A DNA stretch of 63,218 nucleotides from Herbiconiux sp. GTDB taxonomy: Bacteria > Actinomycetota > Actinomycetes > Actinomycetales > Microbacteriaceae. Position numbers and translations under genes: made by a program. The DNA lies in the NCBI RefSeq assembly GCF_004297105.1, contig NZ_SCVE01000015.1, forward strand, positions 1-63,218, in the 5' to 3' direction. Below are positions 1-8,202 of this stretch, piece after piece. The stretch's first letter is position 1, and each line of letters begins with the position of its first letter. The notes below the pieces were generated by a model. It was given only the letters and a program-made list of their open reading frames with translations. It did not search any database and was not told the origin of the DNA.

Positions 1-81
1 GCGCCGCGCCAGCGGCACGGCACGTTCTGGCGCCCGCGCAGCATGTCGCGCGCCGCCGGGCAGGGACCGGCGTCGCCTGGC

Positions 82-110
82 GGTTCGACGCCGCGAAGCG
101 GCATCGAACC
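82..110. terminator. Hairpin, probable terminator of an upstream gene
   Basis: A 13-bp stem (82-94 with 98-110) closes a 3-nt GAA loop, with one G-T wobble. It lies upstream of the first complete gene and no U-run follows, so it is probably the end of a gene that lies outside the window. No coding region is recognised in bases 1-153. Confidence 0.5.
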
Positions 111-140
111 ACCAGCACCCAGCACAGCAGCCAGCACAAT

Positions 141-154
141 CTAAGCTTGCTTAG
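141..154. promoter_or_regulatory. Short inverted repeat at transporter start, possible operator
   Basis: The arms CTAAGC and GCTTAG are perfect inverted repeats separated by TT and end on the first base of the GTG start codon of the MFS gene. The form resembles MarR-type operators (TTGC/GCAA half sites) that overlap efflux-gene starts. No regulator is adjacent inside the window, so the assignment is an inference. Confidence 0.35.
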
Positions 155-1362
155 TGAGCAGTTACACGAGTCTCCTCAAGACGCGCGGCGTCGCCCGCAT
201 CATCGCGGCTCAGCTGACCGCCCGGTTCCCGTTCGGGATGCTCTCGCTCGCGTTCCTGCTGCACATCGAGCACACCTCGGGCTCCTACGGCGTCGCCGGG
301 CTCGTGCTCGCCGCGCTCAGCATCGGGCAGGCCATCGCCGGCCCGCTCACGAGCCGCCTCATGGGTGTGCTCGGCATGCGGCCCGTCATCCTCGGCACCA
401 TGATCATCTGTTCGCTGGCCATCAGCACCATTGCGCTGTTCCCGCTCGGCATCGCCGCCGACATGGCGGTGGCCTTCGTGGCCGGCCTCACGATGCCGCC
501 CATCCAGCCCGCCGTGCGCACCATCTACCCGAAGATGGTCAACTCCAAGCAGCTCACCCCGCTCTTCTCCCTCGACGCGTCCGCCCAGGAGATCATCTGG
601 GTGCTCGGCCCCGTCATCACCACGTTCGTGTCGATCCAGATCGGCACCGTCTGGGGCATCATGCTGGCCGTCGTCTTCCTGGTCGGCGGCGGCATCTGGT
701 TCCTCACGAGCCCCGAGCTCGGCCGGGTGCGCATCCCCCGTTCGAAGCGCAAACTCGGCGTGGTGCTCAAGAAGCCGCCGGTGCTGCTGGCCACCATCGT
801 GGGCTTCCTGCTCGTGGCTGCGTGCGCCGCCATCGAGGCCGGGGTCGTGTCGACCTTCGGTGAGGGTGGCGCCGAGGCCGGCATCGTTCTCGCCGTGTTC
901 GCGGTGGGCTCCCTGGTGGGCGGTCTCTCGCTCGGCCACAAGCCGATCGGCCCGTGGGCCCTCGCCCGTCGAATGGCCATCGTGTTCTTCGGCACGGCGA
1001 TTGCCGCCGCCTGGCTCAACGTGTGGTGGCTCGCCATCACCCTCTTCATCGCGGGCATCGGCATCGCCCCCGCCCTCGCGGTGATGTTCGCCATCGTCTC
1101 GTCGAGCGTGCGCTTCAGCGACACCGCAGAGGCCTACGGCTGGGTCGGCACCGGCCAGCTCATCGGCGCAGCGGTGGGCTCCGCGCTGGCCGGCTTCCTC
1201 ATCGACGGCATCGGCTCGGTCGGTGCCTTCGTGGTGGCGGCCTCCCTCGCCTTCGTGGGCTTCCTCGTCCCGCTCCTCGGCAAACGGTTCCACCCCGACC
1301 TCCGTGGCCGAGACGCCAGCCCCATCCCCGACACGGAACCCGTTCAGGCCATCACGGGATAA
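154..1362 (+). CDS. MFS transporter, 12 TM
   Basis: This 402-residue protein has about twelve hydrophobic segments starting at residue 10 and no signal peptide, the size and layout of a drug/sugar-type major facilitator. A basic cytoplasmic loop (RIPRSKRKLG, about residue 190-200) divides two six-helix halves. The start is GTG at 154; there is no clear ribosome binding site, so translation may be leaderless. An operator-like inverted repeat ends at the start codon. The aldo/keto reductase gene begins 7 bp after the stop and is probably cotranscribed. Substrate unknown; an exporter role is suggested only by the MFS-type fold. Confidence 0.85.
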   Translation: MSSYTSLLKTRGVARIIAAQLTARFPFGMLSLAFLLHIEHTSGSYGVAGLVLAALSIGQAIAGPLTSRLMGVLGMRPVILGTMIICSLAISTIALFPLGIAADMAVAFVAGLTMPPIQPAVRTIYPKMVNSKQLTPLFSLDASAQEIIWVLGPVITTFVSIQIGTVWGIMLAVVFLVGGGIWFLTSPELGRVRIPRSKRKLGVVLKKPPVLLATIVGFLLVAACAAIEAGVVSTFGEGGAEAGIVLAVFAVGSLVGGLSLGHKPIGPWALARRMAIVFFGTAIAAAWLNVWWLAITLFIAGIGIAPALAVMFAIVSSSVRFSDTAEAYGWVGTGQLIGAAVGSALAGFLIDGIGSVGAFVVAASLAFVGFLVPLLGKRFHPDLRGRDASPIPDTEPVQAITG

Positions 1363-1369
1363 TGAGGGC

Positions 1370-2200
1370 ATGCCCGACGCCCTCTCCCCCTCGCTTTCCC
1401 TCAACGACGGCCGCAGCATCCCGCAACTCGGACTGGGTGTCTACAAGGCCACGGATGCCGAGACGGCCGAGGCCGTCTCGTTCGCCCTCCAGAACGGCTA
1501 CCGGCTCATCGACACGGCGTCGATGTACCTCAACGAGGAGGGGGTCGGCGAGGGCGTGCGCCGCAGCGCGATCCCTCGCGAGGATGTGTTCGTCACCACC
1601 AAGGTCTGGCACACCGAGAACGGCTACGACTCGGCCCTGCGTTCCTTCGACGAGTCGCTCGAGCGCCTCGGCTTCGACTACGTCGACCTCTACATGATCC
1701 ACTGGCCCGCCCCCAAGGTCGACCGCTACGTCGACACCTGGCGTGCCTTCGAGCGCATCCGTTCCGAGGGCCGGGCGCGCTCGATCGGTGTCGCGAACTT
1801 CCACCCCGAGCACATCGAGCGCCTCATCGCCGACACCGGGGTGGCCCCCGCGGTGAACCAGGTCGAGCTGCACCCGTGGCTGCCGCAGCAGTCCCTGCGC
1901 GCCTTCGACTCCTCGCACGCCGTCGTGACGCAGGCATGGTCGCCCCTCGCGCGCGGCAAGGTCCTCGGCAACGAGCCGCTCGAGGCGCTCGCCGCCAAGC
2001 ACGGCAAGTCGCCGGCTCAGATCGTGATCCGCTGGCACGTCCAGCTCGGCGTCTCGGTCATCCCGAAGTCGGTCACCCCGTCGCGCATCCGCGAGAACAT
2101 CGACGTGTTCGACTTCGAACTGGATGCCGACGACCTCGCCGTCATCGCCACCCTCGAGACGGGCGAGCGCACCGGCGTCGATCCGAACGACCGCAATTGA
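1370..2200 (+). CDS. Aldo/keto reductase, 2,5-diketogluconate reductase type
   Basis: This 276-residue cytoplasmic NADPH-dependent oxidoreductase belongs to the AKR5-like group acting on small carbonyls such as diketogluconate and methylglyoxal. The catalytic tetrad is visible: Asp and Tyr in LIDTASMY, Lys in VTTKVWH and His in MIHWPAP. The NADP-binding end shows VIPKSVTPSRIREN. ATG at 1370 is chosen because the homologous N-terminus (LNDGRSIPQLGLGVYK) follows directly and AGGGC lies just upstream; the reading frame is open further 5' but overlaps the MFS gene. It is 7 bp downstream of the MFS gene and ends at a strong bidirectional hairpin. Confidence 0.92.
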   Translation: MPDALSPSLSLNDGRSIPQLGLGVYKATDAETAEAVSFALQNGYRLIDTASMYLNEEGVGEGVRRSAIPREDVFVTTKVWHTENGYDSALRSFDESLERLGFDYVDLYMIHWPAPKVDRYVDTWRAFERIRSEGRARSIGVANFHPEHIERLIADTGVAPAVNQVELHPWLPQQSLRAFDSSHAVVTQAWSPLARGKVLGNEPLEALAAKHGKSPAQIVIRWHVQLGVSVIPKSVTPSRIRENIDVFDFELDADDLAVIATLETGERTGVDPNDRN

Positions 2201-2201
2201 T

Positions 2202-2273
2202 CGTGTAAGTATGCGAAAAAAGACGACCGACGCCGTATATGGCCTCGGTCGTCTTTTTTCGCATACTTACACG
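2202..2273. terminator. Bidirectional terminator, perfect 29-bp inverted repeat
   Basis: Arms 2202-2230 and 2245-2273 are perfectly complementary over 29 bp with a 14-nt loop. Each strand reads an A-run going in and a T6 run coming out within the stem, so it can terminate both convergent aldo/keto reductase genes, whose stop codons are 2 bp from either end. Confidence 0.85.
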
Positions 2274-2274
2274 G

Positions 2275-3264
2275 TCACCACCGCGCGTGGATGCTCGCCC
2301 GGAAGTACCGGTCGTAGAGCTCGACGACCCCGGCCTCGAGCTCGGCCGGAACCTCGAGCGACCCCGCGGCCGCGTTCGACTCCGCCTGCGCCCGATTGCG
2401 CGCCCCCGGGATGACCGACGAGACACCCGGCCTTGCCGCCACCCAGGCGAGCGCGGCCGCCGCCGGAGCGACACCCGGCATGGTGCGCTCGACGAGCGCC
2501 GAGAACTCCTGCGCCGCCGCCACTCCCTGCGCGTAGTCGACGCCCGAGAAGGTCTCGCCCACGTCGAACGCGCTGCCGTCGCGGTTGTACGAGCGGTGGT
2601 CGTCTGCAGCGAACGCGGTGTCGGCGGTGTAGCGCCCGCTCAGCAGGCCCGAGGCGAGCGGCACGCGAGCGATGATGCCCACGCCCGCATCCGCCGCGGC
2701 GGGCAGCACCTCATCGAGCGGCTTCAACCGGAACGCGTTCAGAATGATCTGCACGGAGGCCACGTGAGGCCGGGCGATGGCCGCGAGCGCCTCGTCGCAG
2801 GTCTCGACGCTCACGCCGTAGGCCGCGATCGCCCCCGATTCCACGAGGGCGTCCAGCGCGTCGTACACGGCATCGCTCGAGAACACCGCGGTGGGCGGGC
2901 AATGGAGCTGCACGAGATCGAGGGTCTCCATGCCGAGGTTGCGGCGCGACCGATCCGTCCAGGCGGCGAAGTTGGCCGGTGTGAACTCGGCCTCGTCCTG
3001 CGCACCCCGACGCCCCATCTTCGTGGCGACCGTCAGGTCGAGCGAAGGGTTCGCGCGCCGGAACGTGCCGATCAGAGTCTCGCTGCGCCCGTCGCCGTAG
3101 ACGTCGGCGGTGTCGAAGAACGTGACCCCCGCTGCAACGGATGCGCCCAGCACGTCGAGTGCCGCGCTCTCGTCGACGTCGCCCCAGTCGGCGCCGAGCT
3201 GCCAGGTGCCGAGGCCGATGGATGAGACGGAGCGGCCGGTCCGGCCGAGGATTCGCTGCTGCAT
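2275..3264 (-). CDS. Aldo/keto reductase, YdhF/IolS-like group
   Basis: This 329-residue protein has the AKR tetrad: Asp and Tyr in FFDTADVYGDGRSE (about 49-62), Lys in VATKMG (about 80) and His in LVQLHCPP (about 117). The C-terminal NADP motif SSVIPGARNRAQAESN matches the AKR11/AKR12-type general-stress and inositol-locus reductases. It is only distantly related to the reductase facing it. The start MQQRILGRTGRSVSSIGLG is typical of the family. The natural substrate cannot be told from sequence. Confidence 0.9.
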   Translation of the reverse strand: MQQRILGRTGRSVSSIGLGTWQLGADWGDVDESAALDVLGASVAAGVTFFDTADVYGDGRSETLIGTFRRANPSLDLTVATKMGRRGAQDEAEFTPANFAAWTDRSRRNLGMETLDLVQLHCPPTAVFSSDAVYDALDALVESGAIAAYGVSVETCDEALAAIARPHVASVQIILNAFRLKPLDEVLPAAADAGVGIIARVPLASGLLSGRYTADTAFAADDHRSYNRDGSAFDVGETFSGVDYAQGVAAAQEFSALVERTMPGVAPAAAALAWVAARPGVSSVIPGARNRAQAESNAAAGSLEVPAELEAGVVELYDRYFRASIHARW

Positions 3265-3305
3265 CCTTCGACCTTACCCGCCGCTCCCGAACAGCCCGAG
3301 CGACA

Positions 3306-3521
3306 TCAGTCGCGCAGGTCTTCCTTGTACTCGTTCTTGGCCTTGGTGGCGTCGCGCTCGGCCTCGGCCTTCTTCACGTCGCTCTCGGCGCGCTTCACCT
3401 CGGCATCCGCCTTGGCCTCATCGACACGGTCGCTGATGCGCTCCTTGGTGTCGTCGAGCACCTCGCCGATCTTCTTGCCGGTGGCCTCCGCGGCGTCCTT
3501 CGCGTTGTCGATGAATCCCAT
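3306..3521 (-). CDS. Small charged helical stress-type protein
   Basis: The 71-residue product is almost entirely charged amphipathic helix (MGFIDNAKDAAEATGKKIG then Lys/Glu/Ala repeats) and has no cysteine or membrane segment. It resembles CsbD-like or LEA-like small stress proteins common in actinobacteria. The ATG at 3521 is preceded by AAGGAG at a good distance, so the longer open frame to 3671 is not used. It stands alone between two differently oriented genes. Confidence 0.75.
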   Translation of the reverse strand: MGFIDNAKDAAEATGKKIGEVLDDTKERISDRVDEAKADAEVKRAESDVKKAEAERDATKAKNEYKEDLRD

Positions 3522-3702
3522 GATCGTCTCCTTCGTCTGCCGATGTGGTCTCCACCGTAGAACGATCCTCGCGAAGCCGCTCGTGACCGCGGACGCCTCC
3601 CGGCCGACTCTCCGGGCGTTCGGCCCGCCCTCGGATAACGACCGGATAACCATCTGCGCGGTCCCAGCCACGACTCAGTCGATCATCCCTAGTGTGAGCG
3701 CC

Positions 3703-4698
3703 ATGAGACGAACGATCCTCGCTTCCGCCGCCGTCGCCACGGCCCTCCTCCTCGCCGGGTGCTCCGCCTCGTCCACCACGGCATCCGGCGGTCCCGTCGA
3801 ACTCGTGGAGCCCGGCAGCGGGTCGCAGAGCGATGGTTCGTTCACCTCCGAGAGCGGCGGCGCGGCCGGCTCGGATGCCACGACGAAGGTCGATCAGAGC
3901 GTCATCACCACCGGCTGGATGACCGTCACCGTCGACGACCCCACCGCGGCCACCGACCAGGCGGTGACCATCGTCGACCAGTTGAACGGTCGCATCGACT
4001 CCCGAACGCTGCAAGCCGGAACCGACAACCAACGCCCGAGTGCCCAGCTCACCGTGCGCATCCCGTCGGACTCGGTCGACAAGGCCGTCGACGAACTCGG
4101 CTCCCTCGGCACCGTGGAGCAGGTGTCGCTCTCGGCGAACGACGTCACACTGCAGGTGCGCGATCTCGATGCGCAGATCAAAGCCCTGCAGGCCTCCGTC
4201 GACCGGCTGCTCGCCCTCGTCGGCCAGGCCGCCACCACGGCCGACCTCGTGCAGCTCGAGACCGCCATCTCCGACCGGCAGTCGCAGCTCGACAGCCTCA
4301 CCTCGCAGAAGCAGTACCTCGCCGACCAGATCTCCTACTCCACCATCACCCTCGACCTCCAGCAGAAGGGCGTGCTGCCCACGAACGTGCCCGGCGACTT
4401 CTGGAGCGGGCTCGCCACCGGCTGGGCCTCGCTCACGGCGGCCCTCTCGGGCTTCGTCGTGGTGGTCGGCGTGCTCATCCCGTGGCTCCTGCCGCTCGCG
4501 GTGATCGCCGCGATCGTGGTGCTCGTCGTGGTGCTGAGCCGGCGGGCCAAGAAGCCCCACGGCCCCCACGGGCCCCGCGAACCACGGAGTCCCAACGCCC
4601 CGCAGCACCCTCAGGCCACGGATGCGACACAGCCGCAGCACTCGGCCCCGACCGACGCGACCACACCGTCTGCGCCTCCCGCACCGCCGACCCACTAG
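3703..4698 (+). CDS. DUF4349 lipoprotein
   Basis: This 331-residue protein starts with a lipoprotein signal (MRRTILASAAVATALLLAGC, Cys at 20). A low-complexity Ser/Gly stretch is followed by a DUF4349 domain (about 65-235: VITTGWMTVTVDDPTAATDQ then coiled-coil LDAQIKALQASVDRLLALVG), one transmembrane helix (about 250-285) and a basic, Pro-rich cytoplasmic tail. DUF4349 proteins are envelope-anchored and of unknown function. ATG at 3703 is chosen for the signal peptide; the frame is open upstream without homology. Confidence 0.88.
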   Translation: MRRTILASAAVATALLLAGCSASSTTASGGPVELVEPGSGSQSDGSFTSESGGAAGSDATTKVDQSVITTGWMTVTVDDPTAATDQAVTIVDQLNGRIDSRTLQAGTDNQRPSAQLTVRIPSDSVDKAVDELGSLGTVEQVSLSANDVTLQVRDLDAQIKALQASVDRLLALVGQAATTADLVQLETAISDRQSQLDSLTSQKQYLADQISYSTITLDLQQKGVLPTNVPGDFWSGLATGWASLTAALSGFVVVVGVLIPWLLPLAVIAAIVVLVVVLSRRAKKPHGPHGPREPRSPNAPQHPQATDATQPQHSAPTDATTPSAPPAPPTH

Positions 4699-4730
4699 TC
4701 AGGTCGTCGGGCCCGGTCAGGTCGTCGGGC
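4698..4730. repeat. 15-bp direct repeat in convergent gap
   Basis: GTCAGGTCGTCGGGC occurs at 4698-4712 and 4716-4730, starting in the stop codon of the DUF4349 gene and ending 9 bp before the end of the GH3 gene. The GCCCG/CGGGC pair around the second copy can form a short hairpin, so it may act in termination. Confidence 0.5.
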
Positions 4731-4739
4731 GGCCCGTGC

Positions 4740-5957
4740 TCAGAGCGCCGCGTCGGGATGCTGCTGCAACCAGATCCCCCGACGCAGAACGAGGTCACGC
4801 AGCACCGCCTCATCGACGGCCGACTCGGCGATCTCCCCGGATCGCACCGCGTTCGCGATCGAGGCCACGAGCGGCGGCAGGTCGACGGTCGAGTTGTAGA
4901 GCAGGAGATCGTTTCCCGCCGCGACCGCGGCGACGGCGTTCGTGGTGCGGTCGGCGTAGGCCGGCACCCCGGATGCCTCGAGCATGAGCAGATCGTCGGT
5001 CACCGCCACTCCCTCGAAGCCGAGCCGCTCGCGCAGCAGCGCGTGCCAGGCGGGCGACAACGACGCCGGAGCGCTGTCGACGGCCGTGTAGACGAGGTGC
5101 CCGAACATCACGAGGGGGGCGCCCGCATCGATTCCCGCCTGGAACGGCGGCTCGTCGCTGGTCGACCACTGCTCCATCGAGATGTCGGTCGAGGGCAGCG
5201 AGTCGTGCGAGTCGCCCGGCACCTGGCCGTGGCCCGGGAAGTGTTTGAGGGTGCTCAGCACCTGGCCGTTCTCGGCAGTGACCGCCGCGGCGACGCGCTC
5301 GCTCGCTGTGGCCGGATCCGTGCCGAGCACGCGATCGTAGATGAAGGAGCCCGGATCGGCGGTGGTGTCGGCGATCACTCCGAAGTTCACGTTCGCGCCC
5401 GCCTGCCGCACCAGCGCGGCCCGCTGGCGGAACGCATCCGCTGTGGCCGCGGCCGGCTCGTTCTTCAAGGTCTCGGCGGCCGGGAACGTGTCGGCCGAGA
5501 GCCGCGCCACGATGCCGCCCTCCTCGTCGATGGCGATCACGGTTCCGAGCCCGTCGCCGGTCTGCAGCGCCGCCGTGAAGGCGGCGGTCTGCTGCGTCGA
5601 GCCCGGCACGTTGTCGCCGAGCAGCAGCACGCCCGCGGCTCCGTTCGCGGCGAGGTAGCCCTGCACCGGCGCGGGGTCGGACCCCGGAATGTGCACCACG
5701 AACATCGAGGCGATCTTCTGCTCGAGGGTCATCGACTGCAGCCGTGAAGCGGCGTACAGCCGGATGCGCGCCTCAGGCGACAGCACCGGGAACGCCCCGC
5801 GGTCCCGAGCCGCCGACGGAGTCGCTGCAGATGATGTGGCACTCGGCCCCGCCGAAGGACCACCCGCGGTGCACCCGGAAACCGCCACGACGCCGGCGAC
5901 CAGGGCCGCCAGCACGAGTATCCGGCCGCGGCCGAATGCCGTCGATCGGGCGGACAT
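4740..5957 (-). CDS. GH3 beta-N-acetylhexosaminidase-like lipoprotein
   Basis: This 405-residue secreted lipoprotein (lipobox VAVSGC near residue 30) is a glycoside hydrolase family 3 protein of the NagZ type, expected to remove N-acetylglucosamine from muropeptides or chitooligosaccharides outside the membrane. The NagZ His-Asp dyad loop is present (KHFPGHG followed by GDSHDSLP), and the nucleophile Asp is in VAVTDDLLM. The start is ATG at 5957, forming TGATG with the stop of the upstream acyl-CoA-dehydrogenase-like gene; a GTG one codon upstream (5960) is also possible. The translational coupling to oxidoreductase genes is unusual. Confidence 0.88.
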   Translation of the reverse strand: MSARSTAFGRGRILVLAALVAGVVAVSGCTAGGPSAGPSATSSAATPSAARDRGAFPVLSPEARIRLYAASRLQSMTLEQKIASMFVVHIPGSDPAPVQGYLAANGAAGVLLLGDNVPGSTQQTAAFTAALQTGDGLGTVIAIDEEGGIVARLSADTFPAAETLKNEPAAATADAFRQRAALVRQAGANVNFGVIADTTADPGSFIYDRVLGTDPATASERVAAAVTAENGQVLSTLKHFPGHGQVPGDSHDSLPSTDISMEQWSTSDEPPFQAGIDAGAPLVMFGHLVYTAVDSAPASLSPAWHALLRERLGFEGVAVTDDLLMLEASGVPAYADRTTNAVAAVAAGNDLLLYNSTVDLPPLVASIANAVRSGEIAESAVDEAVLRDLVLRRGIWLQQHPDAAL

Positions 5958-7126
5958 CACTCCGGTACGGGCCCGAGCAGCGCGTTCGCCACGGTCGCGT
6001 GCGCCGACTCGCCGTCGGAGGGGTGGAAGAGCCCTGCGATCACGTCGCGGTACAGCCGGCCGAGCTCGCTCGACGAGGCGATGGCCGAACCGCCCGAGAC
6101 GCGCAGCGCCTGGTCGACCACGAGTCGGGCACTCTCGGTGGCGCGGACCTTCACGCCCACGAGCTTCGGGAACCAGGCGGCACCGTGTGGGGCGAGTTCG
6201 TCGACATCGCGCGCGAGCGCCTCGATCTGCGGGGGCAGCGCATCGTGCAGGATGCCGGCTTCCGCCACCTTCCAGCGGATGTCGGGGTCGTGCGCATACG
6301 GCCGGCCACCCGCCTTGAGCGAGGTGCGCCGATGCGCGGCCTCGACGGCGAGCTCGACGGCCCGCTGGCTGATGCCGGTGTAGACGGCGGCCAGCAGGAT
6401 CTCGAAGTTCGCGAAGATGCCGAAGATGAGCGGGTCGGGGCTCGGACCGGGCGGCAGCTTACGGAAGACGCGAGACGCGGGGGCGACGGCGCCGTCGAGC
6501 ACCGTGGTGCGGCTCTGGCTCGCGCGCATGGCGAGCGTGTCCCAGTCGTCGAGACTCGTGATCCCCGGCGTCGATCGGTCGAGGAAGGCGTGCACGAGCA
6601 GGGGTGCATCCGGATCGGAGTCGTCGCGACCGAACACGCCGAGCCGGGTCCACACGGGCGAGAGCGAGGTGAAGATCTTGCGGCCCGTGAAGCGGTAGCC
6701 GCCGTCGGCCAGCGGATCGGCCGCCGTGCGTGAGTCGAAGAGCACGAGGTCGTTGCCCGCCTCGCTGTTGCCGAACGCGAAGACCTCCCCCTGGGCGGCC
6801 TCCTCCAGAAGCCACACCAGCGACTCGTCACCGCGGTCGAGCAGCACCTTCGCCACACCGGTCCACACGAGGTGCATGTTGATGGCGAGAGCGGTGGCGG
6901 GCGCCGCCGTGGCGAGCCGGGTCTGCTCCCGCGCAACACGGGCGAGGCCGAAGCCGAGGCCGCCCTGGGCGGTCGGCACGAGCATCCGGAGATATCCCAC
7001 GGCCGTGAGATCGCGCAGATCGTCGTCGGGGAAGGTGTTCTCGCGATCGTGGATGGCCGCCCGAGACCGGATGAGAGCCAGCAGCTCGTCGTCGATCAGC
7101 GAGTCGGCAGGGGTGAGCTCTGCCAT
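5957..7126 (-). CDS. Acyl-CoA dehydrogenase-like flavoprotein
   Basis: The 389-residue protein has the acyl-CoA dehydrogenase fold: helical N-domain, beta-domain with the FAD-contact segment (ALAINMHLVW, GRKIFTSLSPVWTRLGV) and C-terminal helices (VDQALRVSGGSAIASSSELGRLYRDVIAG). The catalytic Glu of true dehydrogenases is not evident. It resembles the DszC/SfnB-type group that acts with flavin monooxygenases in sulfur or N-oxide metabolism. ATG at 7126 matches the N-terminus of relatives; the frame is open far upstream but lies inside the LLM gene. It follows the LLM monooxygenase by 35 bp in one operon. Confidence 0.82.
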   Translation of the reverse strand: MAELTPADSLIDDELLALIRSRAAIHDRENTFPDDDLRDLTAVGYLRMLVPTAQGGLGFGLARVAREQTRLATAAPATALAINMHLVWTGVAKVLLDRGDESLVWLLEEAAQGEVFAFGNSEAGNDLVLFDSRTAADPLADGGYRFTGRKIFTSLSPVWTRLGVFGRDDSDPDAPLLVHAFLDRSTPGITSLDDWDTLAMRASQSRTTVLDGAVAPASRVFRKLPPGPSPDPLIFGIFANFEILLAAVYTGISQRAVELAVEAAHRRTSLKAGGRPYAHDPDIRWKVAEAGILHDALPPQIEALARDVDELAPHGAAWFPKLVGVKVRATESARLVVDQALRVSGGSAIASSSELGRLYRDVIAGLFHPSDGESAHATVANALLGPVPE

Positions 7127-7161
7127 GCCGTCAGGATACCCACCGGCCCTGAACGGTGCGT

Positions 7162-8202
7162 TCAGTCTTCGAGGTCCCGCACCCGCGGGATGACCTGCTC
7201 GGCGAACCGCTGCATCTCGCGCAGGTGCGGCGAGAACTGGAGCAGCAGCAGGTCGACGCCCGCGTCGGAGAACTCCCGGATGCGGCGGGCCACCGTGTCG
7301 GGCGTGCCCACGAGGTCGGGCCGGAGGCCGCGGTTCGACACGGAGTAGTCGCGCAGGTCGACCGGGGTGTCGAGCTGCGACTTCGACACGAAGTCCTGGT
7401 ACGACTCGTAGGCGGCACCGCCGCGCACATCCGTGATGCGCTCGAGCTCGGCCTGAGCCTCCTCCTCCGTGTCCCGCACGATGGCATAGGCCGCCATGCC
7501 GAAGGCGCTGAACGGGGTCGCTGAGACAGCGGCCCGACGCTCGGTGAGGTCGGCGACCTTGGCGCGCAGCTCGTCCGGGGTACCGCCGTGCGTCACGTAG
7601 GCGTCGGCGAACCGGGCGATGGCCTGCTTGCCGCCCTCGCTCTCGCCACCGGCGTAGATCACCGGGGTGACCTGCGGCTTCGGCGCGAGGTACGTGTTCG
7701 AGAGCGTGTAGTACTCGCCCGCGAAGCTGTACGGCGTCTGCGACCACAGCCCCTTCAGGATCTCGACGAACTCGAGGCTGCGCCGATAGCGGTCGTCGTG
7801 CTCGGAGAAGATGCCACCGTACTGCCGCGCCTCCTCCGCCCACCACGCCGACACCACGTTGAGCGAGAACCGGCCGCCCGAGATGTCGTCGATCGTGGCG
7901 GCGCGCTTGGCCGCGACAGCCGGCAGGTGGTAGCCGGGCCGGATGGCCGTCATGATCTCGAGTCGCTCGGTGACGGCCGCCACGGCCGCGGTCAGCTCCC
8001 AGGCGTCGAGGCTCGGCGCCTCCTGGCCCTTGATGTCGTTGAGGTTCAGCTCGGCGATGAGCGTGAGGTCGAAACCGATCCGCTCGGCCGTCTGCGCCAC
8101 CGTCTTCACGTGCTCGAACGTCGCCGGCGTCTCCTCGTCGTCGACGTTGCGCAGCCAGCCCCCGAAGATGGGCGTCCAGTAGCCGAACCGCATGGCGCTC
8201 AT
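7162..8202 (-). CDS. LLM-class FMNH2-dependent monooxygenase
   Basis: This 346-residue protein belongs to the luciferase-like (SsuD/SfnG) flavin monooxygenases. The family signature is seen as MRFGYWTPIFGGW at the start, TLIAELNLNDIKG, TAIRPGYHLPAVAAK, ATIDDISGGRFSLNVVSAWW and VIYAGGESEGGK. These enzymes oxidise alkanesulfonates, sulfones or related compounds with reduced FMN. The first ATG (8202) forms an ATGA overlap with the stop of the upstream ATP-grasp gene; a second ATG three codons in is equally near the homologous start. Substrate is not determined; the pairing with a DszC/SfnB-like gene suggests organosulfur use. Confidence 0.85.
   Translation of the reverse strand: MSAMRFGYWTPIFGGWLRNVDDEETPATFEHVKTVAQTAERIGFDLTLIAELNLNDIKGQEAPSLDAWELTAAVAAVTERLEIMTAIRPGYHLPAVAAKRAATIDDISGGRFSLNVVSAWWAEEARQYGGIFSEHDDRYRRSLEFVEILKGLWSQTPYSFAGEYYTLSNTYLAPKPQVTPVIYAGGESEGGKQAIARFADAYVTHGGTPDELRAKVADLTERRAAVSATPFSAFGMAAYAIVRDTEEEAQAELERITDVRGGAAYESYQDFVSKSQLDTPVDLRDYSVSNRGLRPDLVGTPDTVARRIREFSDAGVDLLLLQFSPHLREMQRFAEQVIPRVRDLED

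Noticed and set aside
4698..4730. Direct repeat as attachment site
   Set aside because: Copies are adjacent and lie in a convergent gap; termination is a simpler explanation.
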